A stretch of DNA of 64,000 bases from Pantoea dispersa (GCF_014155765.1 NZ_SCKT01000003.1:627093-691092), one strand, 5' to 3'; counted from the first letter of the stretch, positions 29,092 to 37,601 are shown. A program made the numbers and translations. The notes: generated from the sequence alone by a model not told the origin.

Positions 29092-29117
29092 TCGGGACGG
29101 TCAGCGCGCCGTCCCGA
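29092..29117 (+). terminator. Hairpin after yodC
   Basis: TCGGGACGG / CCGTCCCGA, 9-bp stem with eight-base loop, no strong T-run. Confidence 0.5.
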
Positions 29118-29219
29118 TGTCATTGTCACTTTTCACGTTTTTCCTGATCTCTGCCTGTACGCCGTTTTCCCGCCTGACTACACTTCTTCAATTCGTTGTT
29201 ATCCGGAGCCTGGCTACTG

Positions 29220-30872
29220 ATGCCAATCTCGCCACTGTCATCACGCCGCATGACGCCTGCGCTGCGCGTGCATCTCTGTTTTCTGGCGGTCTTTCTCTTT
29301 TCACTTTTTCTCACCGTCCATGAAGCGCTGGAATTAAAAAATAACTATCAGCAGCGGCAGCGCGCCCAGCTGTCCGAGATCCAGCGCAGCCTTGATAGCC
29401 GCTTTCAGGAGAGTCTGGACGAGCTTAATTACTATCAGCGGATGCTCAGCTACGCGCTGACGCACCCGCTGGACGCCGATTATGGTCAGCACGCCCTGCA
29501 GCGTTTTCAGCAGTTGCGCCATCAGCCGGTGTGGCAGTTGCAGATCGCTAACCTGCGCAGCATGCCGATTAACGGCGTCAGCGACGAATGGCTGCAGCGT
29601 GATGCGCTGCTGCAGCGCGATGATACTTATCTGCTGCCCGAGCTGCGCGCTGCGCTGGAGTTCAGCTTTATCATGCAGTTCAGCGATGAGGCGCAGGACT
29701 TTCATTCGCGCTTCTGGTACACCTCACGCGCGGGCTATTACATCAGCTCACGTCCGCCGCGCGACGCGCAGGAGCTGGCACAAAGTTACGCCACCATGAC
29801 GCAGCGACCCTATTTTCGCGACCAGCAGCCGGGCCGGGCGCCGCAGACGCGATGGCACTGGACCGAAGCCTATCAGGGGGAGTTCAACGAAGGGTTGATG
29901 CTGACGGTGAGCGCACCGGTGATCGCCCATCAGCACTGGTACGGCGTGTTGTCGATGGACTTCACCCAGCAGCGAATTAATGCATTGCTGCACCAGTCGC
30001 GTCACAGCGTGCTGCAGGGCAAGCTGGTGCTCGAAGATCGCGCACTCAACGAGATCACCCGGCTGCCGGCGCCGCACGATGTGGCATTAACCCCCGCGCA
30101 GCGCGGCCAGCTGATGCAGGCGATGCATCAGCAGCCGGCCGGAACACTGTGGCTGGACAGTCAGCTGGCCAGCTGGGTTAAGTTAAAAAATGTCGATGCC
30201 TGGCTAATCAACGTGCAGAGCTTGCGCCAGGGGCTGGCGCAGGAGCTGGGGCGGGTAGCGCTGTTTCTGTTGGGCATGTGGCTGCTGTTCGTGCTGTTAC
30301 TGGCGCTGGCGCATCAGGTGATTTTCCGCCTGGTGCGGCGACTGGAAGACCTCTCGGCGCGACTGGCCTGGCGCGCTAATTATGACGGTCTGACGCGCCT
30401 GCTTAATCGCAGCGCCTTTTTCGATCAGTTTATCGCGCTGGCGCGGCGCTGCGAACAGCAGCAACAGCCGCTGGCGGTGATCCAGCTCGATATCGATCAT
30501 TTTAAAAAGGTCAATGATAGCTGGGGCCATCACGCGGGCGATCAGGCGCTGATGCGCGTGGCCGGCGTCATCAAACATACGCTGCGCCCTTACGACGTAG
30601 CCGGACGCATCGGCGGCGAAGAGTTTTGTATCGTGCTGCCGCACACCACGCTGGCTGAGGCACAGGGCGTGGCGGAGCGTATCCGCAGCCGGCTGGCGGC
30701 CAAAACCATTCTGGTCAACGCCAGCACCACCTTTAGCGTTACGTTGTCAGCAGGTGTCAGTTGCAGTACTGAGCAGGGCAGTAACCATGCAGAGAGCCTG
30801 CAGGCGGTAGCGGACCGCCGCCTGTATCTGGCGAAAAGCGGCGGTCGCAATCGGGTGTGCGCGGCCGGTTAG
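29220..30872 (+). CDS. dgcQ: Diguanylate cyclase DgcQ (YedQ)
   Basis: 550 residues (E. coli 564), start ATG 29220. TM1 near 20-38, a periplasmic CHASE7-like sensor of about 300 residues, TM2 near 345-368, then a GGDEF domain with active-site GGEEF at 465-469 and a product-inhibition RxxD (Arg456 to Asp459) five residues before it, so both activity and feedback look intact. Makes c-di-GMP, promoting cellulose/EPS and sessility. The 3' end overlaps the convergent gpgS stop by four bases. Confidence 0.94.
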   Translation: MPISPLSSRRMTPALRVHLCFLAVFLFSLFLTVHEALELKNNYQQRQRAQLSEIQRSLDSRFQESLDELNYYQRMLSYALTHPLDADYGQHALQRFQQLRHQPVWQLQIANLRSMPINGVSDEWLQRDALLQRDDTYLLPELRAALEFSFIMQFSDEAQDFHSRFWYTSRAGYYISSRPPRDAQELAQSYATMTQRPYFRDQQPGRAPQTRWHWTEAYQGEFNEGLMLTVSAPVIAHQHWYGVLSMDFTQQRINALLHQSRHSVLQGKLVLEDRALNEITRLPAPHDVALTPAQRGQLMQAMHQQPAGTLWLDSQLASWVKLKNVDAWLINVQSLRQGLAQELGRVALFLLGMWLLFVLLLALAHQVIFRLVRRLEDLSARLAWRANYDGLTRLLNRSAFFDQFIALARRCEQQQQPLAVIQLDIDHFKKVNDSWGHHAGDQALMRVAGVIKHTLRPYDVAGRIGGEEFCIVLPHTTLAEAQGVAERIRSRLAAKTILVNASTTFSVTLSAGVSCSTEQGSNHAESLQAVADRRLYLAKSGGRNRVCAAG

Positions 30873-32089
30873 ACTTTGCCCTCGTTATCCTCTTCTACCG
30901 CCTGATAGATGCGCTGCAGGATATCGGGGAACGCCGACTGCACGCGGCTCCAGCTGGGGATAAACGGTTTCTCGTTTGGCCGCTCGATGAACGACTGGCC
31001 GGCGTCGAGAATCGCCTGGGTGAACATCTCGACCGCCGCTTCTTCAATGTGCTGATCAAACTTCAGTCCGTTCATGGTGGCTTCGTGGTTGTAGATCTCC
31101 ATCATGTCGAGCGCGTTGCGATAATAGGTGGCCTTCAGCACGCGGAACGAGTCGCTGGTGAGCGGCACGCCCATTGTCGCCAGCTTACGCAGCAGCGACT
31201 GCACGATATCGTTACTCATGCGTTTCAGGCCACCGGTGCCATCCTCTTCTGCCAGCGGCTGATGCTTATGGTCGTAGTTGTCCGCGATTTCCACCTGGCA
31301 GGTCTGCCGCGTGGTGTAATTGCGATAAATCTCTGACAGCACGCCAATCTCCAGCCCCCAGTCGCCAGGGATTTTGATGCCGTTCAGCACGTGGGTGCGC
31401 ATGGCAAACTCGCCGGACAGCGGATAGCGGAAACTGGTGAGATAGTCGAGATACTCCGAATGGCCGTAGACTTTCTGCAGCGAGCGCAGCAGCGGGCCCA
31501 CCAGCAGACGTCCGACGCGGCCATTAAGCTTGCCGTCCGCAACGCGCGCATAGAAACCTTTGCAGAATTCATACTGAAATGCCGGGTTGGCCAGCGGATA
31601 GAGCAGACGTGCCAGCATGCCGCGCTCATAGGTCACGATATCGCAGTCATGCAGCGCCACGCACTGCGAACGGTCGGAGGCCAGCGTGTAGCCGGTGCAG
31701 AACCACACGTTGCGCCCCTTGCCGGGCTGGCTGGGCGACAGACCCTCTTTATCCAGCTCGGCGTCCAGCGCTTTCAGCCGCGGGCCATCGTTCCACAAAA
31801 TGCGGTGGCGCTGCGGCAGGCGTGAGAAAAATTCGCGCGCGAAGAGAAACTGATCGCGATCGGCACGATCGAGGCCAATCACAATCTCCTCCAGATAGGG
31901 CACTTTCGCCAGTTCATTGACGATATTATCCAGCGCCGGGCCTTCCAGCTCGGAAAACAGCGAGGGCAGAATCAGCCCCATTTTGCGCTTGCGCGCAAAG
32001 CGCACCATCTCTTTTTCCAGCGACTCCACGCTGCGGTGGGTGAGATTATGAAAGTTGGTAATTACGCCGTTCTGGTAAAAATCACTCAT
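30869..32089 (-). CDS. Glucosyl-3-phosphoglycerate synthase-like glycosyltransferase
   Basis: 406 residues, start MSDFYQNGVITNFHNL at 32089. GT-A fold: LILPSLFSELEGPALDNI, EEIVIGLDRAD, and the metal-binding ALHDCDIVTYERGML. PSWSRVQSAFPDIL lies near the C-terminus. The pairing with a mannosyl/glucosyl-3-phosphoglycerate phosphatase 26 bp upstream on the same strand argues for synthesis of glucosyl- (or mannosyl-) glycerate, a compatible solute described in Dickeya under salt and nitrogen stress. The sugar donor cannot be decided from sequence alone. Confidence 0.82.
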   Translation of the reverse strand: MSDFYQNGVITNFHNLTHRSVESLEKEMVRFARKRKMGLILPSLFSELEGPALDNIVNELAKVPYLEEIVIGLDRADRDQFLFAREFFSRLPQRHRILWNDGPRLKALDAELDKEGLSPSQPGKGRNVWFCTGYTLASDRSQCVALHDCDIVTYERGMLARLLYPLANPAFQYEFCKGFYARVADGKLNGRVGRLLVGPLLRSLQKVYGHSEYLDYLTSFRYPLSGEFAMRTHVLNGIKIPGDWGLEIGVLSEIYRNYTTRQTCQVEIADNYDHKHQPLAEEDGTGGLKRMSNDIVQSLLRKLATMGVPLTSDSFRVLKATYYRNALDMMEIYNHEATMNGLKFDQHIEEAAVEMFTQAILDAGQSFIERPNEKPFIPSWSRVQSAFPDILQRIYQAVEEDNEGKV

Positions 32090-32115
32090 CGTCTCATCCT
32101 TCTGGTCAGCTGCCG

Positions 32116-32913
32116 TTATTCAGGTTGGGCAAGAAAGTAATCCAGACCTTCGCGCCAGCCCTCAGGGCCAACGTGTGCGGTGTGGTAAACGTTATGATGA
32201 TCGCTGCGTTGCAGCACCACCGGGGTTTTACTGAAACCTTTAATCACCACGGCATAATCGACGCGCTCCAGCATCGGCGCATCGTTAGGGCCATCGCCCA
32301 GACCAATCGTGGTGCGCTTCTTGCCTTCCTGCTGCTGCAAGTGCTGCAATAACTGTTCCAGCGCCACGCCTTTACCGCTGCCCGCCGGCATCACGTGCCA
32401 GAAACGCCCGCCCTGCGTCAGGGCCAGCTGGTGCCCGGCCAGCGCTGCGCGGAAGGCGTCGAGCCGCGTTTCATCATCGCGCCATACGATGACTTCAGAC
32501 GCATCGCGCAGTCGGCTCTGGCTGGCTTCCGTCAGCGTCAGGCCGGTGAAACGGGCCACTTCTGCGTCGCTAAAGTCATGAAAGCCGGTGAAGCGAAAAT
32601 CCGCCTGCAGGGTGCTGAGCGTGGCGCAGAGCGCAAAATAATCGGCGCCGGGCTCTTCGGCAATCTGCGCTTCCCCGCTAAAGGCAACGCGGGCGCCGTT
32701 TTCCGCGATAAAGGGCGCACCGGCAATGCCCAGCCGCTTCTGCAGCGGAATAATTTCGGCCGCGGTTTTACTCGAACAAACCACCAGCGGAATCTGTTGC
32801 TGCTTAAGACGCGCCAGCCACTCGCTGGCGGCCTGCCAGTTGTAATCATGATGATCGAGCAGCGAACCATCGAGATCGGTCACGATCAGCAGGGAGGAAT
32901 CTAACGGGATCAT
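32116..32913 (-). CDS. yedP: Mannosyl/glucosyl-3-phosphoglycerate phosphatase (YedP family)
   Basis: 265 residues (E. coli YedP 271), start ATG 32913 with GGAG seven bases upstream. HAD-IIB enzyme: nucleophile motif VTDLDGSLLDHHDY, motif II VCSSKTAAEI, cap domain, Lys in GSGKGVALEQLL, and motif IV GLGDGPNDAPMLE. Removes phosphate from glycosyl-3-phosphoglycerate. First gene of a two-gene operon with the synthase. In E. coli yedP is an orphan at the same locus; here the synthase partner is present. Confidence 0.9.
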   Translation of the reverse strand: MIPLDSSLLIVTDLDGSLLDHHDYNWQAASEWLARLKQQQIPLVVCSSKTAAEIIPLQKRLGIAGAPFIAENGARVAFSGEAQIAEEPGADYFALCATLSTLQADFRFTGFHDFSDAEVARFTGLTLTEASQSRLRDASEVIVWRDDETRLDAFRAALAGHQLALTQGGRFWHVMPAGSGKGVALEQLLQHLQQQEGKKRTTIGLGDGPNDAPMLERVDYAVVIKGFSKTPVVLQRSDHHNVYHTAHVGPEGWREGLDYFLAQPE

Positions 32914-33158
32914 CAATACACTCCTTACGCCCAAAGGCATCCGTAAAGCGACGTGTAATCAGTATAATAGCGTAATCACGATCACACTTTTCCTTGCCGC
33001 CGGCGCGGCCACTATCCAGGATAATTCTTAAAACATAAGCCAGATACCGAAGCGGCTGCACGTTTTGTGCATGCAGAATGTCAGCCGTAGCGCGATGTTT
33101 TCGGTAACAGCAGTGCATGATTATGCAGATTTGTTCGAATTGCGTGCAGAATTGAGAC

Positions 33159-33186
33159 TTGTCTTACTTCAGCTAAGGCGTACTCT
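33159..33186 (+). promoter_or_regulatory. Promoter of dsrA-like RNA
   Basis: TTGTCT (33159-33164) and TACTCT (33181-33186) with a 16-bp spacer, placing +1 near 33192, just before the conserved DsrA core. Confidence 0.55.
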
Positions 33187-33191
33187 GAAGC

Positions 33192-33262
33192 GGTGTTAAG
33201 ATTTTCCTGGTGTAACGAATTTATTCTTTTTTCAACCCGGCCAGCGTGCCGGGTCTTTTTTT
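33192..33262 (+). ncRNA. dsrA: DsrA-like small RNA (short form)
   Basis: GATTTTCCTGGTGTAACGAA (33200-33219), followed by TTT, reproduces the rpoS-pairing core of E. coli DsrA (GATTTCCTGGTGTAACGAA) with one inserted T. It ends in a terminator hairpin ACCCGGC / GCCGGGT (33235-33254) plus T-run. The transcript would be about 70 nt, against 87 in E. coli: the central H-NS-pairing hairpin is absent and the terminator sequence differs. Position between yedP, yodD, dsrB and rcsA matches E. coli. Predicted to activate rpoS translation with Hfq. Confidence 0.72.
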
Positions 33263-33272
33263 GAAATCGATT

Positions 33273-33506
33273 TCAGCGGTTCACCTCAGTGATGGTGAAA
33301 TCACGAATATCAAGTTCAAACGCCTCGGCCAGTTCGGTGTAGGAGTCAAACGCTTCGCCATTCACCTTCACGCGGTGCGCATCTTCAGCCTGCATAAACT
33401 CCTGCACTTCGCCTGACGTTTTTTTCTGAATCGCTTCCAGCAGCGCGTCCACGTCGATGTTCACTTCGCGCTGCACGTTATCGCTGTACTCTTTTGCTGT
33501 AGCCAT
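33273..33506 (-). CDS. yodD: YodD stress-associated small protein
   Basis: 77 residues from ATG 33506 (MATAKEYSDNVQREVNIDVDALLEAI), with GGGAGG upstream; the open frame extends further without support. Aligns with E. coli YodD (KEYSD, REV, VDVDALL, ELADAFELDI, EVNR ends). Induced under peroxide, cadmium or acid in E. coli; molecular role unknown. An excellent sigma-S -10 element lies upstream. Confidence 0.92.
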   Translation of the reverse strand: MATAKEYSDNVQREVNIDVDALLEAIQKKTSGEVQEFMQAEDAHRVKVNGEAFDSYTELAEAFELDIRDFTITEVNR

Positions 33507-33538
33507 GACAGCCTCCCGGAGGCAAACGGATTCCTGAC

Positions 33539-33547
33539 AAGTATAGA
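33539..33547 (-). promoter_or_regulatory. Sigma-S type -10 element of yodD
   Basis: Minus strand TCTATACTT fits the RpoS extended -10 consensus KCTAYACTT at every position, 33 bp before the yodD start, with no good -35. It lies between the upstream terminator and yodD, so it should be the yodD promoter. Confidence 0.65.
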
Positions 33548-33585
33548 CGGTGACAGCGGGCGAGGGACGTGGACGGGAAACGGGC

Positions 33586-33610
33586 AAAAAAAAGCCCGCG
33601 CTGCGCGGGC
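33586..33610 (-). terminator. Rho-independent terminator (minus strand)
   Basis: GCCCGCG / CGCGGGC stem with three-base loop; eight A on the plus strand become the U-tract on the minus strand. Confidence 0.85.
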
Positions 33611-33661
33611 AAAAATCCTTGTTACTTTTAGGTTGACTGCCCCTTTGGGGTTGGTGCAGTG
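33586..33661 (-). ncRNA. Candidate small RNA upstream of yodD
   Basis: Minus strand. A TACACT -10 (33668-33673) is followed by about 75 nt: a bulged hairpin ACTG..CCCC-AAA-GGGG-CAGT, a single-stranded A/U-rich segment (CCTAAAAGTAACAAGGAT), and a textbook terminator GCCCGCG/CGCGGGC with eight U residues (33586-33610). No convincing peptide. This layout is typical of an Hfq-dependent sRNA; identity not recognised. A leader peptide or attenuator ahead of yodD is the alternative. Confidence 0.5.
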
Positions 33662-33822
33662 ATGACAAGTGTACGAGGGTGCCGCGTCAAAAGTCTTTCC
33701 GGGAAACGTTAAGAAAGTGAAAAGCCCGGCTTTGACACTTCTTTACCCGCTGCATTCCCCATTCTGGCGTAAAGCAGCTATGCTTACAGCTGGTTGATTA
33801 TTATGGTTATCAGGGAGTTAGT

Positions 33823-33981
33823 ATGGATTTAATTCGGATTATTATTGCCATTCTGTTGCCACCGCTGGGCGTATTTTTACAGGTCGGCTTCGGCGGCGCC
33901 TTCTGGCTCAACATTCTGCTGACGCTGTGTGGTTACATCCCCGGCATCGTGCATGCGGTGTGGGTAATCGCCCGACGCTGA
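33823..33981 (+). CDS. Pmp3/YqaE (UPF0057) membrane peptide
   Basis: 52 residues, ATG 33823 with GGGAG six bases upstream: [20 protein letters not shown], then [26 protein letters not shown]. The two hydrophobic helices and LPPLGV..Q motif define the Pmp3/plasmolipin family of stress-induced membrane peptides (E. coli YqaE). Single gene. Confidence 0.93.
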   Translation: MDLIRIIIAILLPPLGVFLQVGFGGAFWLNILLTLCGYIPGIVHAVWVIARR

Positions 33982-34048
33982 TCGCGATCAGGCAGCGCTG
34001 ACTATCTTCCGTTACACTATGCGCAGGACTGTTTCTGGAGAGAAATCA

Positions 34049-34246
34049 ATGAAGGTCAATGACCGGGTAACGGTAAAAACCGACGGCGGCCCACGTCGCA
34101 TCGGTACTGTGCTGGCTGTGGAAGGCTTTAATGAGGGCACCATGTATCTGGTGGCGCTGGAGGATTACCCGCTGGGGATCTGGTTCTTTAATGAGAGCGA
34201 TCACGCCGAAGGCGTGTTTGTCGAGCCGTATGCGGGGGAAGGGTAG
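34049..34246 (+). CDS. dsrB: DsrB protein
   Basis: 65 residues (E. coli 62). ATG 34049 with GGAGAG upstream. [19 protein letters not shown] and [21 protein letters not shown] are near-identical to E. coli DsrB. Function unknown; RpoS-dependent in E. coli. Order dsrA-yodD-dsrB-rcsA conserved. Confidence 0.95.
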   Translation: MKVNDRVTVKTDGGPRRIGTVLAVEGFNEGTMYLVALEDYPLGIWFFNESDHAEGVFVEPYAGEG

Positions 34247-34289
34247 TCTGGTTCTGCGCACAGATTGCTCTCAGGTTGCCCTCACGTTG

Positions 34290-34325
34290 CCCTCACCCTA
34301 ACCCTCTCCCGCTTGCGGGAGAGGG
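34290..34325 (+). repeat. REP-like palindromic repeat, copy 1
   Basis: Begins CCCTCACCCTAACCCTCTCC and contains the palindrome CCCTCTCCCGC-TT-GCGGGAGAGGG. A second copy in opposite orientation lies 82 bp on, forming a facing pair; a shorter relative is at 60580. Confidence 0.85.
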
Positions 34326-34407
34326 AACCGTTCAGCGACGATGCTTAGTAATAAGTTGTTCCTGAAGCGTTGAGTGAAAACCATACTCAACAGCCGCACG
34401 GACAGCC

Positions 34408-34443
34408 CCCTCTCCCGCAAGCGGGAGAGGGATGGGGTGAGGG
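34408..34443 (-). repeat. REP-like palindromic repeat, copy 2 (inverted)
   Basis: CCCTCTCCCGCAAGCGGGAG followed by AGGG then ATGGGGTGAGGG, the reverse complement of copy 1 with two mismatches. The pair would fold into a long hairpin and may protect the ends of dsrB and the convergent chemoreceptor mRNA. Confidence 0.85.
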
Positions 34444-34471
34444 AAAAATACCGCACCCCACCTCACTCCTC

Positions 34472-36175
34472 TTAAAACGTCTCCCAGTTATCATTGCCCG
34501 CTGCAGCCAGCGTCGGACGTGGAGCGAGCGCTGGCGCTTTCAGCGCCGTCTGTGGCGCAGCAGCCACCAGCGAAGCCGGCGTATCATTCAGGCGGAACAC
34601 CGCCACCGCCTGCGTCAGTTTACCGGCCTGATCTTCCAGCGAAGCCGCGGCTGAAGAGGCTTCCTCTACCAGCGAAGCGTTCTGCTGCGTCACGTTATCC
34701 ATCTCGGTCACCGCCAAACTGACCTGCTGAATACCACGGCTCTGCTCATCAGACGCTGCCGCAATCTCGGCCATAATGTCGGTAACGCGCCGCACCGCTT
34801 CGACAATCTCGCCCATGGTGCTGCCGGCTTCACCGACCTGGTGCGAGCCGTTACTGATCAAATCCACCGACTCGGCAATCAGCGACTCAATCTCTTTCGC
34901 CGCCTGCGCACTGCGCTGCGCCAGATTGCGCACTTCACTGGCGACCACGGCGAAGCCACGGCCCTGTTCGCCGGCGCGTGCGGCTTCTACTGCGGCGTTG
35001 AGCGCCAGGATATTGGTCTGGAAGGCGATACTGTTAATGACATTGGTAATCTCGGCGATTTTCTTCGAGCTGCCGGAGATGTTATTCATGGTTTTCACCA
35101 CACCGCTCACCAGTTCACCACCGCTGCGCGCTTTGCCAGACGCATCGGCGGCCAGCTGGCTGGCGTGATGGGCGTTTTCGGCGTTCTGCTTCACCGTGGC
35201 GGTGAGCTGCTCCATGCTGGCGGCAGTCTGCTCCAGCGCAGAAGCCTGTTGCTCGGTGCGTGATGACAGATCGGTGTTACCTGCGGAGATCTCGCTGGAG
35301 CCCTGATAAATCGCCACCGCGCCTTCCCGGACGGTGCCAACGGTGCGCACCAGCGACGCCTGCATCAGCTGCAGGTTGTGCAGCAGGCTGCCAATTTCGT
35401 TGCGACCATAGGCCTGCTCGGGGGCGGTGAGATCGCCCTGTGCGATGCGCTCAATGCGACCCACCGACAGGCGCAGCGGATTGATCACCACGCGGCGCAG
35501 GAACACGAAGGTGAGCAGCACCAGCAGCAGCGCGGCGGCAAAAGCCGCAGCCATCGCGATAAAACCGACGCGCGACTGATGCGCCGCTTCGGCGTTAATC
35601 GCTTCGGCGCGTTCGGTGCGGATCTTAATCGCCTTCAGCAGCACGGCATTATAGGCATCATCCAGCTTGCGCGTGACATCGGTCTCCTGCGCGACAATCC
35701 CCTCAAAGCTGCCCTGTTTCGCCGACTCGATCATCGGCTTCAGGCCTTTATCAATATAGGCGTTGAAGCTGGTGGTGAGCGGACCGTCGAGCGCCAGGTC
35801 AGCCGGCGTCTTCATTTTGCGATCCATATAAATTTTGAAGCCCTCGCGCGCCTGCTTAATGCGCGTTTCGGTGCGCGCCAGATCGGCACGATAGCCATCC
35901 ATTTCACCGATGCGCGCCGCCGCGCCCGACTGCAGCACGTTCAGGCGTGCGGTTCGCAGATGGTTTGAGCTGTTAGAAATGCCCATGCGCACCTGAATCT
36001 CATCGGTGGCGTCATTGAGGGAATTATTGCTCTGAATCAGAAAGTAGCTGGCGAGTCCAATGCACAGGGCAAAAAGCAGCAGAATGCCACCAAAGATCAT
36101 GCTGAACAGAGGCATCAGGCGTAGGTTTTGCCAGATGCTGAGCTTATGTTGCTCATCTATCGATGCTGTTTTCAT
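34472..36175 (-). CDS. Methyl-accepting chemotaxis protein (Tsr/Tar class)
   Basis: 567 residues from ATG 36175 (MKTASIDEQHK; an ATG at 36217 is possible). TM1 near 28-50, a four-helix TarH-like periplasmic domain, TM2 near 205-228, HAMP, canonical tip [20 protein letters not shown] with methylation helices ([14 protein letters not shown]), and C-terminal NWETF, the CheR/CheB tether pentapeptide. A sigma-28 promoter sits 39 bp upstream. A high-abundance, methylated transducer; ligand unknown. Confidence 0.95.
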   Translation of the reverse strand: MKTASIDEQHKLSIWQNLRLMPLFSMIFGGILLLFALCIGLASYFLIQSNNSLNDATDEIQVRMGISNSSNHLRTARLNVLQSGAAARIGEMDGYRADLARTETRIKQAREGFKIYMDRKMKTPADLALDGPLTTSFNAYIDKGLKPMIESAKQGSFEGIVAQETDVTRKLDDAYNAVLLKAIKIRTERAEAINAEAAHQSRVGFIAMAAAFAAALLLVLLTFVFLRRVVINPLRLSVGRIERIAQGDLTAPEQAYGRNEIGSLLHNLQLMQASLVRTVGTVREGAVAIYQGSSEISAGNTDLSSRTEQQASALEQTAASMEQLTATVKQNAENAHHASQLAADASGKARSGGELVSGVVKTMNNISGSSKKIAEITNVINSIAFQTNILALNAAVEAARAGEQGRGFAVVASEVRNLAQRSAQAAKEIESLIAESVDLISNGSHQVGEAGSTMGEIVEAVRRVTDIMAEIAAASDEQSRGIQQVSLAVTEMDNVTQQNASLVEEASSAAASLEDQAGKLTQAVAVFRLNDTPASLVAAAPQTALKAPALAPRPTLAAAGNDNWETF

Positions 36176-36213
36176 TTCCTTGCTCTCATAGTGGTAAGGG
36201 GTTCTGAAAACAA

Positions 36214-36240
36214 GCATCGGCAGCAGGGGATAAAGGCTTA
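36214..36240 (-). promoter_or_regulatory. Sigma-28 (FliA) promoter of chemoreceptor
   Basis: Minus strand TAAGCCTT, 11 bp, GCCGATGC, against consensus TAAAGTTT-N11-GCCGATAA. Confidence 0.8.
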
Positions 36241-36281
36241 GCGGGGAAGTGGGATCGCGCTCGCAAAACGCTCAAAAATAA

Positions 36282-36310
36282 TCAAGGCCAGTCGCGGGGA
36301 CTGGCCTTGA
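36282..36310 (-). terminator. rcsA terminator
   Basis: TCAAGGCCAGTC / GACTGGCCTTGA 12-bp stem, followed on the minus strand by TTATTTTTG. Confidence 0.85.
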
Positions 36311-36338
36311 CCACAAAGCGTATTATCGTAAGGTGAAA

Positions 36339-36974
36339 TTATCGCACGTTGACATAAATGCCCGAGGTAACATTATCTGTCAGGCGAACCACATGATAAA
36401 TAACCTGTTTATTGTGCGTTTTAATTTTGCGTTTAATATTGCCTTTATGTGACGAAACAGTTTTCGCTTTGATTTGCATCTTATCCGAAATCTGAATGGT
36501 GTCATGACCTGACATCCACATTTTCAGCATATTCGATTCAGTCTGGCTCAATGTCAGTGGATGAATATCCAGCCCGGCAGAAATGCGCGGTGAGGCATTG
36601 AGTTTCTTTTGCAGGTAGGTGCCCAGCAGGGAGTCCAGTGTCGATGTTTTTATCGATTTTGACGTAATAATCAGGTTCTTACGAACGTAGAGGTATTCCT
36701 CAAAATGGATATTCGAGATCGCCATAAAAATAAAGAATAGCGTATCCGGATGCTGCATGATAATAGAACGAATGCGATCGCTGGAATCGGATTCGTGAAT
36801 AAAGCATTCTTCGTTAATAAATACTACGCCCGGTTTTAATTGCTCACACCGTTGTTGCAATTGTTCGATGTCAGACACGGAAGTAATATTTTTCTTTTTG
36901 ACTCCTTTTGCCGACATATAGTCTGACAAACCCAGGCGTGTGTAGTTACATGAATCCATAATAATCGTTGGCAT
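36339..36974 (-). CDS. rcsA: Capsule/colanic acid activator RcsA
   Basis: 211 residues (E. coli 207), start ATG 36974 ([20 protein letters not shown]). The C-terminal LuxR-type helix-turn-helix is almost identical to E. coli: [20 protein letters not shown] then [20 protein letters not shown]. Acts with RcsB as an unstable (Lon-sensitive) co-activator of exopolysaccharide genes and repressor of flhDC. Markedly lower GC than its neighbours, as is usual for H-NS-silenced rcsA. Confidence 0.97.
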   Translation of the reverse strand: MPTIIMDSCNYTRLGLSDYMSAKGVKKKNITSVSDIEQLQQRCEQLKPGVVFINEECFIHESDSSDRIRSIIMQHPDTLFFIFMAISNIHFEEYLYVRKNLIITSKSIKTSTLDSLLGTYLQKKLNASPRISAGLDIHPLTLSQTESNMLKMWMSGHDTIQISDKMQIKAKTVSSHKGNIKRKIKTHNKQVIYHVVRLTDNVTSGIYVNVR

Positions 36975-37601
36975 TATAGCGACCCTCACCAATTTGTTAT
37001 CCGTTTAAATCAACGATGAATACGCGTTTGCGGTACGAGAGAGATTTCCAAAGACACTTTTTTATTCTGCTCGGCAGACTGGCGTAATGCATTCCTGCGC
37101 CATCTTGACTCGTCCCTGACCCGTTCTGCGAAGTTTATTGTGTTACTTCCACGTCACTCTTGTCCCCGCGATAGTGGGAATCGCCGGGAATTTGGTTTAT
37201 GTGTTTCTTTCGCTCTGTTTTGAGAGCCCTGTCACTATCGCGCAAGTCACAGACAAATCTGATAGGACAATTCTTAAAAACATTTGAATCGCGAAAGTGT
37301 GACGTTTCAGCGAGTGTTGACAATGCCGGAAAAAAGGGATTTAGACAAGAAAAATCGCTGTAATATTTTTTTTGTTTAAAAACAGCCCTTTGAGCATTTT
37401 ATCAACCGATTCACCGGCTTAACCGGCTTAGGAATCGTCTGACTAAAATACGCGAAGCGCCGTTTAATAAGAATAATTTTCACCATAAATGCGCATTTAT
37501 CAGAATATCCTCAGTTGATTTCTGAAAAATATGGTTCGAAAAATGCACAGAATGTTTTTGATTACTTAACTATCGTATAAGAAGGTTAACAGTATCGTTA
37601 A
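36975..37601. other. Long AT-rich rcsA upstream region
   Basis: 627 bp, strongly AT-rich (H-NS-type DNA), with no believable gene. A sequence TAGGAATCGTCTGA at 37429-37442 matches the RcsAB-box pattern in about 9 of 14 positions and could mediate autoactivation (weak). No terminator is evident after fliR, so flagellar read-through toward rcsA is possible. Confidence 0.45.
37429..37442. promoter_or_regulatory. Possible RcsAB box
   Basis: TAGGAATCGTCTGA, partial match to the RcsAB box seen before E. coli rcsA. About 455 bp from the rcsA start. Confidence 0.25.

Noticed and set aside
37135-37323. 62-codon minus-strand frame upstream of rcsA
   Set aside because: Low-complexity composition typical of AT-rich spacer, no ribosome site, no family resemblance.
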